Below, one piece after another: positions 17,266-25,761 of a DNA stretch of 64,000 nucleotides. The DNA comes from Bradyrhizobium sp. AT1 (GTDB lineage: Bacteria; Pseudomonadota; Alphaproteobacteria; Rhizobiales; Xanthobacteraceae). The notes beneath the pieces were generated by a model. The model saw only the letters and a program-made list of their open reading frames with translations, made no database searches and was not told where the DNA came from. The stretch lies in assembly GCF_001590795.1 (NCBI RefSeq), contig NZ_JXDL01000001.1:4926534-4990533 (forward strand). The letters run 5' to 3'. The position numbers were made by a program, and so were the translations under genes. Numbering within the stretch: position 1 is the first letter of the stretch; every line of letters begins with the position of its first letter.

Positions 17266-17982
17266 ATGAGCGGGGCTGTTCTTCACACCATCTTCGATAT
17301 CCTGGCATGGCTGGCCGCGGCCGCCGCCGTCTGGTGGCTGTCGCGACAACGCCTGCAGTTTCCGTCGCAGTCGTTCCAGCTGCCCTATGTCGCCGCGCTG
17401 GTGTTCGGCGCCGGCCTCGGCGCCTACCTGTTCGGCTCCGCCAATCTGTGGCTGTCGGGACAGAGCGGCATTGCGCGCTCGGTCGAGGGCGCGCTGGCCG
17501 GCGGCATCGTGGCGATCGAGCTCTACAAATGGACGGCCGGCCTCGCCTTGCGCACCGGCGCACGGTTCGCGCTGCCGCTGGCTGTCGGCATCGCGATCGG
17601 CCGGCTCGGCTGCTATTTCGCAGGGCTCGACGACTTCACCTATGGCACGGCGACGGCTCTGCCTTGGGGGCACGATTTCGGCGACGGCGTTCTGCGCCAT
17701 CCCGTGCAGCTCTATGAAAGCGCGGCCATGGCCGTATTTGCGCTCGTCTATGTGCTGGCGGTGTTGAACCGGAACGCCTTTGCGATCACCAATGGTTTCT
17801 ACCTCGCGCTCGCCTATTACGGAGCGCAGCGTTTCCTGTGGGAATTCCTCAAGCCTTACGGCGCGCTGATCGGCCCCCTCACCCTGTTTCACCTGCTGTC
17901 GCTGTCCCTCCTGCTCTACGCCGGCGTCATGCTGGCGACGACGCCCAAAGCGAGACCCTTGCAGAATGAGTTACTTGCATGA
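17266..17982 (+). CDS. Lgt-like (prolipoprotein diacylglyceryl transferase family) membrane protein
   Basis: A 238-residue inner-membrane protein with about seven helices, related to Lgt, which moves diacylglycerol from phosphatidylglycerol onto lipoprotein Cys. Traces of Lgt motifs remain: GRLGCYFAG near residue 109, ALPWGHDF, RHPVQLYES near 147 and RFLWEFLKPYG near 194. Key positions differ from E. coli Lgt: the HGGL motif appears as EGAL, and the Arg of the FREP segment appears as Lys. It is therefore more likely a paralogue with a new substrate than the housekeeping Lgt, which I expect elsewhere. The last four bases overlap the start of the radical SAM gene (ATGA), so the two are translationally coupled. 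Confidence 0.75.
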   Translation: MSGAVLHTIFDILAWLAAAAAVWWLSRQRLQFPSQSFQLPYVAALVFGAGLGAYLFGSANLWLSGQSGIARSVEGALAGGIVAIELYKWTAGLALRTGARFALPLAVGIAIGRLGCYFAGLDDFTYGTATALPWGHDFGDGVLRHPVQLYESAAMAVFALVYVLAVLNRNAFAITNGFYLALAYYGAQRFLWEFLKPYGALIGPLTLFHLLSLSLLLYAGVMLATTPKARPLQNELLA

Positions 17983-19424
17983 ACGCGCCGTTGCGTAGAT
18001 CGCGCCCCTATATTTTCTGGGGCCAGACCCAATCTCTCTGCGAGACCTGCCTGAAGCTGGTGCCGACCAAGATCCAGATCCTGGACAACGAGGTCTGGTA
18101 CGAAAAGCGTTGCAGGGAGCACGGTGTCCAGTCGACCCTGGTCTCGACCGACGCCGCCTATTGGCGCCTGTGCAAGGACTTCATCAAGCCCGGCGACCGG
18201 CCGCTGCAATTCCAGCAGCGCACGGAATTCGGCTGTCCCTATGATTGCGGCCTCTGTGCCGACCATGAGCAGCATTCCTGCCTGGCGCTGATCGAGATCA
18301 CCGAGCACTGCAATCTCACCTGCCCGGTCTGCTTCGCGGAGTCTTCGCCGGCACGAACGAAATTCACCCCGCTCGCGACCATCGAAAAAATGCTCGACGC
18401 GCTGGTCGCCAGCGAGGGCGAGCCCGATCTCGTCCAGATCTCAGGTGGCGAACCGACGCTGCATCCGGATTTCTTCGCGATCCTGGACGCCGTGCGCGCG
18501 CGCCCGATCCGCCACGTCATGATCAACACCAACGGCCTGCGCATCGCCCGCGAAAAAGAATTCGTGGCGCGGCTCGCCGAGAACAGGCGCGGGCTGGAGG
18601 TCTATCTCCAGTTCGATTCGATGCAGCGCGACGCGCTGGTCAATCTGCGCGGCGCGGATCTGCGCAAGATCCGCCAGCAGGCGCTGGAAAATCTCGAGCA
18701 ATACGGCGTGTCGACCACGCTGGTCGCGACCATCAAGCGCGGCGTCAACGATGCCGAGATCGGCGACATCGTCCGCCACGCGCTGACCTGGACATGCGTG
18801 CGCGGCGTCACCTTGCAGCCGGTACAGGACGCCGGCCGCAACGACGATTTCGACGAGAAAACCGACCGCATCATGCTGTCGGAGATCCGCAAGCGCGTGA
18901 TCGAAACCGGCGTATTCGGCGACAAGGACATGATCCCGCTGCCCTGCAATCCCGAGAGCATCTCGATCGGCTATGGCCTGCGCAACGGCGAGAAGGTGCT
19001 GCCGCTGACTTCGCTGATCCCGCAGGAACAGCTGATCGCCGTGATGCCCAACACCATCAGCCCCGAGAAATATCCGGTGCTGCGGGAAAAATTCGTCGAT
19101 CTGTTCTCGCTGTCGTCGGGGCCTTTGAACACGAGCGAGCGCGTCTGCGAACTCCTGTGCTGCCTGCCGAGCTTTCAGGTGCCGGACGGGCTCTCCTACG
19201 AAAATGTCTTCCGCGTCACCATCGTGCAGTTTCTCGATCGCTTCAATTTCTGCGTCGGCAACGTCAAGCGCAGCTGCATCCATTTCGTGACGGAGCAGGG
19301 CGCGATTATCCCGTTCGACACCTACAATCTGTTTTATCGCAACGGCAAGATCGACGGCATCCGCGCGGCGCTGAGCGGCGAAACCTATCGGGACGCCGGG
19401 CAGCGTGAGGAGATGCCTCGTTGA
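17979..19424 (+). CDS. Radical SAM protein with extra cysteine clusters, tetraether-lipid-synthase-like
   Basis: A 481-residue radical SAM enzyme. The SAM cluster motif is CNLTCPVC near residue 109, followed by QISGGEPTLHPDF. It has many additional Cys: CETC at 21-24, KRC near 46, CPYDCGLC near 87, an SC just before the radical SAM core, and CELLCC, FCVG and SC in the C-terminal part. This arrangement recalls archaeal Tes/MJ0619-type proteins, which carry several iron-sulphur clusters plus a rubredoxin-like site and join or modify lipid tails or pterins. It overlaps the Lgt-like gene upstream and the small membrane-protein gene downstream. A lipid substrate is an inference from this context. 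Confidence 0.8.
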   Translation: MNAPLRRSRPYIFWGQTQSLCETCLKLVPTKIQILDNEVWYEKRCREHGVQSTLVSTDAAYWRLCKDFIKPGDRPLQFQQRTEFGCPYDCGLCADHEQHSCLALIEITEHCNLTCPVCFAESSPARTKFTPLATIEKMLDALVASEGEPDLVQISGGEPTLHPDFFAILDAVRARPIRHVMINTNGLRIAREKEFVARLAENRRGLEVYLQFDSMQRDALVNLRGADLRKIRQQALENLEQYGVSTTLVATIKRGVNDAEIGDIVRHALTWTCVRGVTLQPVQDAGRNDDFDEKTDRIMLSEIRKRVIETGVFGDKDMIPLPCNPESISIGYGLRNGEKVLPLTSLIPQEQLIAVMPNTISPEKYPVLREKFVDLFSLSSGPLNTSERVCELLCCLPSFQVPDGLSYENVFRVTIVQFLDRFNFCVGNVKRSCIHFVTEQGAIIPFDTYNLFYRNGKIDGIRAALSGETYRDAGQREEMPR

Positions 19425-19642
19425 GCGAGACGCCTTCACCTCCATCGTCGCGGAGCGGATGCGTCACCGCGTTCATGGTCATGTTCGGGGTGATCCTGCT
19501 GCTGCCCGGCATCTGCGCCTTGATTTTCGTCGTCGACTCGCCGTCCCATCTCGATAGCCGTGTCATCCCCATCCTCGTCCTTGCACTGCTGGCGGCCTTT
19601 GCCGGCGTGATGCTGATCCGGGCAGCGAGAAAGAGACCATGA
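19421..19642 (+). CDS. Small two-helix membrane protein, paralogue 1
   Basis: A 73-residue protein with two hydrophobic helices (about residues 17-38 and 47-66). It probably starts at TTG 19421, whose bases overlap the stop of the radical SAM gene (TTGA). An SGC motif stands just before helix 1 (SRSGCVTAFMV), and LLLPGICALIF follows. The same SGC-helix-LLPGxCALxF pattern is found in the next gene, so the two are tandem paralogues. No known domain recognised; association with the upstream lipid-type enzymes is likely from the overlap. Confidence 0.7.
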   Translation: MSETPSPPSSRSGCVTAFMVMFGVILLLPGICALIFVVDSPSHLDSRVIPILVLALLAAFAGVMLIRAARKRP

Positions 19643-19920
19643 GCGATTCCAGCCCCACCCCACCGGCAGTGCCTCCACAGATCCAGCAACCGCGCAGTGG
19701 CTGCCTGACCGCGCTGATGGCGATCGCCGGGATCTTCATGCTGCTGCCGGGGCTGTGCGCGCTCCTGTTCGGCGGAATGTCGGTGGTCGAGGGCGGCCAG
19801 ATCCCCTCCGACATCGCCTCGCTGGTCTTTTTGGGGCTGGTCATCGGCATCGGAGGCGTCGTCATGATCTGGGCGGCTATCGTAGGCCGAAAGGCTTCGC
19901 CGGCCCGGAACGGGAGCTAA
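19639..19920 (+). CDS. Small two-helix membrane protein, paralogue 2
   Basis: A 93-residue protein with a Pro-rich N-terminus (PTPPAVPPQIQQP), then RSGCLTALMAIAGIFMLLPGLCALLF and a second helix near residues 60-82. It is clearly related to the preceding gene, and its ATG overlaps that gene's stop (ATGA). The Cys does not sit in a signal-peptide lipobox, since the hydrophobic stretch follows rather than precedes it. It is the last gene of the four-gene run; a terminator follows about 36 bases downstream. Confidence 0.7.
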   Translation: MSDSSPTPPAVPPQIQQPRSGCLTALMAIAGIFMLLPGLCALLFGGMSVVEGGQIPSDIASLVFLGLVIGIGGVVMIWAAIVGRKASPARNGS

Positions 19921-19955
19921 GTCCCGGGGATTCCCGGATAAAATTCAGTCAACCA

Positions 19956-19990
19956 ACGGCCAAAGAACACATTGTTTTTTGGCCGTTTTT
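19956..19990 (+). terminator. Rho-independent terminator of the Lgt-like/radical SAM operon
   Basis: Stem ACGGCCAAA / TTTGGCCGT (19956-19964 with 19978-19986) and a 13-base loop, followed by TTTT. It closes the operon and separates it from typA. Confidence 0.75.
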
Positions 19991-20157
19991 GCATATATTG
20001 CGCCGCAACGCGCAGGGTGCCCGGTCGATATGGCCGGGCTTCCCGTTTGGGCGGCGAGCGCCCGTTTTCAGTCTTCCAGCGTTGTTTCGAGAAGAGGTCC
20101 CGGTCCGACCGGCGAGATCGCGCTTAACCCATTGTACGAACGCAAAGAAGCTCACTC

Positions 20158-21984
20158 ATGAACCTCCGTAACGTCGCCATCATCGCTCACGTTGACCACG
20201 GCAAGACGACCCTGGTCGACAAGCTCCTCCAGCAGTCCGGCACGTTCCGCGAGAACCAGAAGGTGACCGATCGCGCCATGGACTCCAACGATCTGGAGCG
20301 TGAGCGCGGCATCACCATCCTGGCCAAGGCGGCCTCGGTGCAGTGGAAGGACACCCGCGTCAACATCGTCGACACCCCAGGCCACGCCGATTTCGGCGGC
20401 GAGGTCGAGCGCATCCTGAACATGGTGGACGGCGCCCTGGTGCTGGTCGACGCCGCCGAAGGCCCACTGCCGCAGACCAAGTTCGTGGTCTCCAAGGCGC
20501 TCAAGGTCGGCCTCAAGCCGATCGTCGTCATCAACAAGGTCGACCGTCCCGACGCCCGCCCGACCGAAGTCATCAATGAGGTGTTCGACCTGTTCGCCGC
20601 GCTCGACGCCAGCGAGGAGCAGCTCGACTTCCCGATCCTCTACGGGTCGGCCAAGCAAGGCTGGATGGCCGAAAGCCCCGAGGGTCCGAAGGACAAGGGC
20701 ATGGAGCCGCTGTTCGACCTGATCCTGCGCCACGTCTCGCCGCCGAAGGTCGAGCAAGGTCCATTCAGGATGATCGGCACCATCCTGGAAGCCAACCCCT
20801 ATCTCGGCCGCATCATCACCGGCCGCATCTCCTCCGGCGTGCTCAAGCCGAACCAGCAGGTCAAGGTGCTCAACGCCGAGGGCAAGCTGGTCGAGTCCGG
20901 GCGCATCACCAAGATCCTGGCGTTCCGCGGCCTCGAGCGCACGCCGCTCGAGGAAGCCGAAGCCGGCGACATCGTCGCCATCGCGGGACTGACCAAGGGC
21001 ACCGTCGCCGACACCTTCTGCGACCCGACCGTCGACGTGCCGCTGCCGGCACAGCCGATCGACCCGCCGACCGTGTCGATGTCCTTCATCGTCAACAACT
21101 CCCCGCTCGCGGGCACCGAAGGCGACAAGGTGACGAGCCGCATGATCCGCGACCGTCTGCTGCGCGAGGCCGAAGGCAATGTCGCGCTGCGCGTGGTCGA
21201 AGCCTCCGACAAGGACGCGATGGAAGTCTCGGGCCGCGGCGAATTGCAGCTCGCGATCCTGATCGAGACCATGCGCCGCGAAGGCTTCGAGCTCTCGGTG
21301 TCGCGCCCGCGCGTCGTCTATCAGAAGGACGAAGCCACCGGCGCCACCATGGAGCCGATCGAGGAAGTCGTCATCGACGTCGACGAGGAGCACTCCGGCG
21401 TCGTCGTGCAGAAGATGAGCGAGCGCAAGTCCGAGCTGATCGAGATGAAGCCCTCGGGCGGCAACCGCCAGCGCCTGGTGTTCTACGCGCCGACCCGCGG
21501 CCTGATCGGCTACCAGGGCGAACTGCTCACCGACACCCGCGGCACCGCGATCATGAACCGCCTGTTCCACGGCTATGCGCCGTACAAGGGCGAGATCCAG
21601 GGCCGCCGCAACGGCGTCTTGATCTCCAACGACCAGGGCGAAGCGGTGGCCTACGCCATGTTCAAGCTGGAAGACCGCGGCCCGATGATGATCGAGCCGG
21701 GCTGGAAGGTCTACAAGGGCATGATCGTCGGCGAGCACACCCGCGACAACGATCTCGAGATCAACGTGCTGAAGGGCAAGCAGCTCACCAACATCCGCAC
21801 GACCTCGAAGGACGAAGCCGTGCGCCTGACCCCGCCGATCCGCATGACCCTGGAAAAGGCGCTCGCCTATATCGAGGACGACGAGCTCGTCGAGGTCACC
21901 CCGAAGTCGATCCGCCTGCGCAAGAAGCACCTCGACCCGAACGAGCGCAAGCGCGCGGAAAAGGCCAAGGAAGCGGTGGCGTAA
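20158..21984 (+). CDS. typA: Translational GTPase TypA/BipA
   Basis: A 608-residue ribosome-associated GTPase of the elongation-factor family that helps ribosome assembly and stress or cold adaptation. GTP-binding motifs are complete: AHVDHGKTT near residue 12, DTPGHADFGGEVER near 71 and NKVDRP near 125. Domains II, III and V follow, with the TypA-specific C-terminal part (RNGVLISNDQGEAVAYAMF; TTSKDEAVRLTPP). The length matches the family. The 170 bases between the upstream terminator and the start form an untranslated leader in which I see no riboswitch-like structure. Confidence 0.97.
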   Translation: MNLRNVAIIAHVDHGKTTLVDKLLQQSGTFRENQKVTDRAMDSNDLERERGITILAKAASVQWKDTRVNIVDTPGHADFGGEVERILNMVDGALVLVDAAEGPLPQTKFVVSKALKVGLKPIVVINKVDRPDARPTEVINEVFDLFAALDASEEQLDFPILYGSAKQGWMAESPEGPKDKGMEPLFDLILRHVSPPKVEQGPFRMIGTILEANPYLGRIITGRISSGVLKPNQQVKVLNAEGKLVESGRITKILAFRGLERTPLEEAEAGDIVAIAGLTKGTVADTFCDPTVDVPLPAQPIDPPTVSMSFIVNNSPLAGTEGDKVTSRMIRDRLLREAEGNVALRVVEASDKDAMEVSGRGELQLAILIETMRREGFELSVSRPRVVYQKDEATGATMEPIEEVVIDVDEEHSGVVVQKMSERKSELIEMKPSGGNRQRLVFYAPTRGLIGYQGELLTDTRGTAIMNRLFHGYAPYKGEIQGRRNGVLISNDQGEAVAYAMFKLEDRGPMMIEPGWKVYKGMIVGEHTRDNDLEINVLKGKQLTNIRTTSKDEAVRLTPPIRMTLEKALAYIEDDELVEVTPKSIRLRKKHLDPNERKRAEKAKEAVA

Positions 21985-22000
21985 GGCCACCGCCCTCTCG

Positions 22001-22131
22001 TGCCCCGGACGCGGCGCAGCGCGACAGCGGTGCGCCGCCGAGCCGGGGCCTATCTCGCCTCATGTGCCCTACGCCTGGGGTCCTGGCTCTGCGCAGCAGC
22101 GCAAGGGCGCTGCAGCGCGTCCGGGACACGT
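22001..22131. repeat. Palindromic intergenic repeat, family D copy 1
   Basis: GCCCCGGACGCGGCGCAGCG and later GCAGCGCGTCCGGGACACG form long inverted arms, with an inner hairpin around GCCGAGCCGGGGCC. It resembles the shorter element at 26308-26365. Confidence 0.6.
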
Positions 22132-22173
22132 GACTGGCTTCAGCACTCTTCCCGAACGTGCTAGAGCCCACCC

Positions 22174-23418
22174 ATGTCCCTCCCTTCCTCCGTCGACGTC
22201 GCGATCATCGGCGCCGGTGCCGCCGGCCTCGGGGCCGCGCATGCCCTGGCTGGCTCGGGCCTCGCGGTGATCGTGCTGGAGGCGCGTAACCGGCTCGGCG
22301 GCCGGGCCTGGACCGTGCAGGCCTCGCCTGACGTCACCTTCGACGTCGGCTGCGGCTGGCTGCATTCAGCCAACAAGAACTCCTTCGTTGCCATCGCGAA
22401 ACAGCTCGGCTTCGAGCTCAACAAGGACCTGCCGCCCTGGCGCGAGCGCGCCTATGGCAACGCGTTTCCGCAAGCCGAGCGCGACGATTTCATGCGCGCG
22501 ATGGACGCGTTCTATGAGCGCCTCGCGCAGGCCGCGCAAAAGGGCGAGGACGAGCCGGCAAGCCGGAGCCTGGAGCCCGGCAATCGCTGGAATCCCATGA
22601 TCGACGCGATCTCGACCTACATCAACGGCTGCGAGCTCGAGGACATGTCGACGCGCGACTGGGAGGCCTATGAGGACACGGAGCTCAACTGGCGCGTCCG
22701 CCGCGGTTATGGCGCGTTGGTTGCGGCCTATGGCGCGCCCTGCCCGGCGGCGTTGAACTGCAACGTCGCGCTGATCGATCATTCCGGCAAGCGCATCCGC
22801 ATCGAGACATCGCAGGGCGCGGTGATAGCGGACAAGGCGATCGTCACCGTGCCGACCAATCTGATCGCCGATGAGACGATCCGCTTTTCGCCGCCGCTGC
22901 CGTCCAAGATCGACGCGGCAGCCGGCCTGCCGCTCGGCGTCGACGACAAGGTGACGCTGGCGCTCGACGATGCGGAAGCCTTCCCGAAAGAAGCCAATCT
23001 GCGCGGCGCCACCATGCGCACCGAGATGGGCACCTACCACATCCGCCCGTTCGGCCAGCCCTGCATCGAAGGCTTTTTCGGCGGCAGCTTCGCGCGCACG
23101 CTGGAGGATGCCGGCGATGGCGCCATTGCCGCGCAAGCGATCAACGAGATAGCGAGTTTTCTCGGCAACGACATCCGCGGCAAGCTGAAGCCGTTATATG
23201 AATCGCGCTGGGCGCATGATCCCTTCGCCCGCGGCTCCTATTCGCACGCGCTGCCCGGCCACGCCGGCGACCGCGCCGTGCTGGCCGCTCCGGTGGATGG
23301 GCGGCTGTTCTTTGCGGGAGAAGCAACGTCGCCGGAGTTCTTCACGACTGCGCACGGGGCGAGGGACAGCGGCGAGCGCGCGGCTGGGGAAGTGTTGGCC
23401 GCAATCGGGAAGCGCTAG
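22174..23418 (+). CDS. FAD-dependent amine oxidase family protein
   Basis: A 414-residue flavoprotein of the monoamine oxidase/phytoene desaturase type. The dinucleotide-binding motif IGAGAAGLGAAHAL at residues 11-24 is followed by VLEARNRLGGRAWT, the typical second part of the FAD site. The C-terminal FAD-contact motif is LFFAGEATSPEFFTTAHGARDSG near residue 375. It would oxidise an amine with oxygen, giving aldehyde, ammonia and peroxide. Substrate not predictable. No transport or regulator gene is adjacent. Flanked upstream by a palindromic repeat. Confidence 0.87.
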   Translation: MSLPSSVDVAIIGAGAAGLGAAHALAGSGLAVIVLEARNRLGGRAWTVQASPDVTFDVGCGWLHSANKNSFVAIAKQLGFELNKDLPPWRERAYGNAFPQAERDDFMRAMDAFYERLAQAAQKGEDEPASRSLEPGNRWNPMIDAISTYINGCELEDMSTRDWEAYEDTELNWRVRRGYGALVAAYGAPCPAALNCNVALIDHSGKRIRIETSQGAVIADKAIVTVPTNLIADETIRFSPPLPSKIDAAAGLPLGVDDKVTLALDDAEAFPKEANLRGATMRTEMGTYHIRPFGQPCIEGFFGGSFARTLEDAGDGAIAAQAINEIASFLGNDIRGKLKPLYESRWAHDPFARGSYSHALPGHAGDRAVLAAPVDGRLFFAGEATSPEFFTTAHGARDSGERAAGEVLAAIGKR

Positions 23419-23459
23419 CCTCCTACCGATGACGTCCCGGCTATGGCGTGGCTATCGCG

Positions 23460-23867
23460 TCACTCGATCACCCGCGCCCGCAAATCAGCATCGGGCACGA
23501 AGCACGCATCGTATTTCCCAAAAATGCGATAGCGATTGCGCGCCACGAGGCTATAGACGGCGTCCCGCAGCGGCTTCGGCACGGCGAACAACGCGCGCAC
23601 CCAGCTCCAGCCTGGAAGCTGCGACAGCACCGTCAGCGCGGCATCGGACTTCATGAAGACCTCGCCGCCATGAACAACGGCGTTGGTGTCGGGATCATCG
23701 GGGTCGATGCCGAATGTGCGCGCGAGACGGGCGCCGTAATCCGACTGGATCGGCGTGAAGCGAAACCGCTTCGCCGTATCGCGCTTGGCGACGAAGCGCA
23801 CCCAGCGCGAGCAGAAGATGCAGACGCCGTCGAACAGGATCACGTCATCGTCGGGCCATCTTGGCAT
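23460..23867 (-). CDS. DCC-family (DUF393) thiol-disulphide oxidoreductase-like protein
   Basis: A 135-residue protein with the family motif DGVCIFCSRWV near residue 13, giving the DxxCxxC pattern after which the DCC family is named. ARTFGID and FGKYDACFVPDADLRARV follow. The CxxC pair suggests redox activity but no substrate is established. The start at 23867 overlaps the stop of the upstream hydrolase gene (ATGA on the minus strand), so both are probably translated from one message. Confidence 0.85.
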   Translation of the reverse strand: MPRWPDDDVILFDGVCIFCSRWVRFVAKRDTAKRFRFTPIQSDYGARLARTFGIDPDDPDTNAVVHGGEVFMKSDAALTVLSQLPGWSWVRALFAVPKPLRDAVYSLVARNRYRIFGKYDACFVPDADLRARVIE

Positions 23868-24772
23868 CAGCGATCGTCCCGTCGCTTCATGGGCGTCGCA
23901 GGCTGAGCCAGCGCCCGCGCAAGCTCGCTGCTTGCAGCTTTGACGCCGGCCTCGCTCTCGATCAGCCAATGCCCCTCGCCGCCGACGGCGGGCAGGATGC
24001 GAAAATCGGCCTTGCCTCCACCGCCGCGAAACGCGTCAGCCAGGCTCTTCGAAAATGCCGGCGAGAAGTAGCTGTCATTGGCTGCGACGAGCCATGTGAC
24101 GGGAATGCGTGCAGCCTGGCCGAACTCCGCTGCGGCGGCAAGCAGCGTGTGCGGCGCGCAGATTTTGTTCGGCTCGTCATTGGCATGGCCGCCGCGGCCC
24201 GGCGCGAACACCGTGATCGCGGAGATCGCTTTCGGATCGGCATTGGCGAGCGCCAGCGCGCCCCAGCCGCCGGCGGAATGGCCGATCACGATGGCGGCCT
24301 CCTTGCGGATGAAATCCTGCTTTAGCAAATGATCCAGCGCGAGCCGGATTTGCTCGGCCGTGGCACGGCCCGAACGGGCATAGTCGGCCTCGTCGCATCC
24401 ACCCTGGTCCTCGACATAACGGCCGGCGGTCGCACCATGGCCGAGCCGCTGCGGCACCAGCACGGCAAAGCCGCGCGCGACGAGATAGGCGGCAAGAGGA
24501 CGGTATTCCGGCTGCGGCATTTGCGCACGACGCAACACATTCTGCGTCGAGGCGTGAGCGATCACCGCAAGCCGGAACGGACCTGCGCCGGCGGGGCGAA
24601 ACAGCAGGGCATGCGCTGCGATGTCGGTATCCGGCGACGGCACAAGCCATTCCTGTCGGCGAAGCTGTTCGCCCTCCTCTCCGGATGGGCCAAACGTGAC
24701 CTGAGCGCACACAGGCGACGCCATCAGCAAGGCCAGCAGCGACAGGAGCGCGATGGTGGTGAGAAGCCGCAT
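23867..24772 (-). CDS. Exported alpha/beta hydrolase (dienelactone-hydrolase-like)
   Basis: A 301-residue exported hydrolase. A signal peptide runs to about residue 23 (LLALLMASPVCAQ). The nucleophile elbow GHSAGG lies near residue 155, the acid is probably in VAANDSYF, and the His in GGEGHW near 270. VARGFAVLVPQRLGHGATAG resembles dienelactone hydrolase/acyl-esterase proteins. The Met at 24772 is chosen since it places the hydrophobic core properly; an in-frame Met 12 codons upstream is possible. Coupled with the DCC-family gene downstream. Substrate unknown. Confidence 0.8.
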   Translation of the reverse strand: MRLLTTIALLSLLALLMASPVCAQVTFGPSGEEGEQLRRQEWLVPSPDTDIAAHALLFRPAGAGPFRLAVIAHASTQNVLRRAQMPQPEYRPLAAYLVARGFAVLVPQRLGHGATAGRYVEDQGGCDEADYARSGRATAEQIRLALDHLLKQDFIRKEAAIVIGHSAGGWGALALANADPKAISAITVFAPGRGGHANDEPNKICAPHTLLAAAAEFGQAARIPVTWLVAANDSYFSPAFSKSLADAFRGGGGKADFRILPAVGGEGHWLIESEAGVKAASSELARALAQPATPMKRRDDR

Positions 24773-25039
24773 CAATGGCCGAGGGCGAACACGAACAGCG
24801 ACGGCCACACTAGTAGGAACGAATCACCATGGGCGGATTTTCTGCGTTGCCATTGCCATTCATTCGTTGCCGCAACACGAGTTTTGCACCGACGCAGGGC
24901 ACGCCAGTGCCATTTGAGTTGGCGTCTTGTCTTTTTTCGGCACAACATGGTTAAGAGACTGATGCAGAAAGTCCACACGTTAACCGATAATTAACGATAG
25001 GTCTTGCCGCCGACGCGGCGACTTGGTTTGATTGCGCCC

Positions 25040-25549
25040 ATGAGCACAACCCTGATCGAGGTCCGGCCGGCCAAAGCTGCAGATGCAACTGCGGTGGCGT
25101 CCACTCATGACGAAGCCTGGCGTTCCGCCTATCAGGGCATCATTCCCGGTGCCGAGCTGGAGAAGCTCATCAACCGCCGCGGCCCGCAATGGTGGGACAG
25201 CGCGATCCGCAAGGGCAGCCGCGTCAGCGTGCTGGTGTTCGGCGACAAGATCGCAGGCTACGCCAATTACGGTCGCAACCGTGCTCGCAGTCTGCATTTC
25301 GACGGCGAGATCTACGAGCTTTATCTGCGTCCGGAATTCCAGGGCCTCGGCTTCGGCCGCCGCCTGTTCGCCGCCGCCCGCCGTGACCTGATGCAGAGCG
25401 GGCTGAAGAGCATGGTGGTGTGGGCGCTCTCGGACAACGACCCGGCGACCGAGTTCTACCGGGCGCTGGGGGGCCGTATGGTGGCACGCTCGTCGGAGCG
25501 GTTCGGGCCGAAGTCGCTCGACAAGGTCGCCTTCGCCTGGACCAACTAA
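25040..25549 (+). CDS. GNAT-family N-acetyltransferase
   Basis: A 169-residue acetyltransferase. Motif A, which binds acetyl-CoA, is visible as LYLRPEFQGLGFGRRLF (Q-x-x-G-x-G) near residue 98, followed by the motif B part WALSDNDPATEFYRALGG. The N-terminus EVRPAKAADA is typical too. The start at 25040 gives MSTTLIEVRPA, matching the usual beginning of beta strand 1. The stop codon lies within a 16-base tandem repeat. Substrate not predictable. Confidence 0.88.
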   Translation: MSTTLIEVRPAKAADATAVASTHDEAWRSAYQGIIPGAELEKLINRRGPQWWDSAIRKGSRVSVLVFGDKIAGYANYGRNRARSLHFDGEIYELYLRPEFQGLGFGRRLFAAARRDLMQSGLKSMVVWALSDNDPATEFYRALGGRMVARSSERFGPKSLDKVAFAWTN

Positions 25550-25580
25550 GATCTGGACCAACTAAGATCTGGACCAATTG
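25537..25580. repeat. 16-base tandem repeat across the stop codon of the GNAT gene
   Basis: CTGGACCAACTAAGAT occurs twice exactly (25537-25552, 25553-25568) followed by a partial third copy (CTGGACCAATTG). The first copy encodes the last codons Trp-Thr-Asn and stop, so the duplication lies outside the reading frame. Confidence 0.9.
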
Positions 25581-25761
25581 AGCTGCTGAAAGCCTAGCCG
25601 GCAGCGTTTTGCCTTCCGTCGATACCGCTCGCCTTTGCGCCGGTGACTTCGAGATTCATTATTTCACAAAAACGCGATGGATCAGCGGGCCAAGCCCGCG
25701 TATGACAGCGCCAAAATCGGCTGCCGGGCGCGATTTTACCTCGGCAACAACGGAGCCTTGA

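Noticed and set aside
19979..20161. 60-codon frame in the typA leader, overlapping the typA start
   Set aside because: It would start inside the terminator hairpin, has no ribosome-binding site and no family character; most likely untranslated leader.
20152..21990. 612-codon open frame on the minus strand
   Set aside because: It lies exactly opposite typA. Long antisense frames are expected from the high third-position GC of the real gene; composition is His/Asp/Arg-biased and no motif is present.
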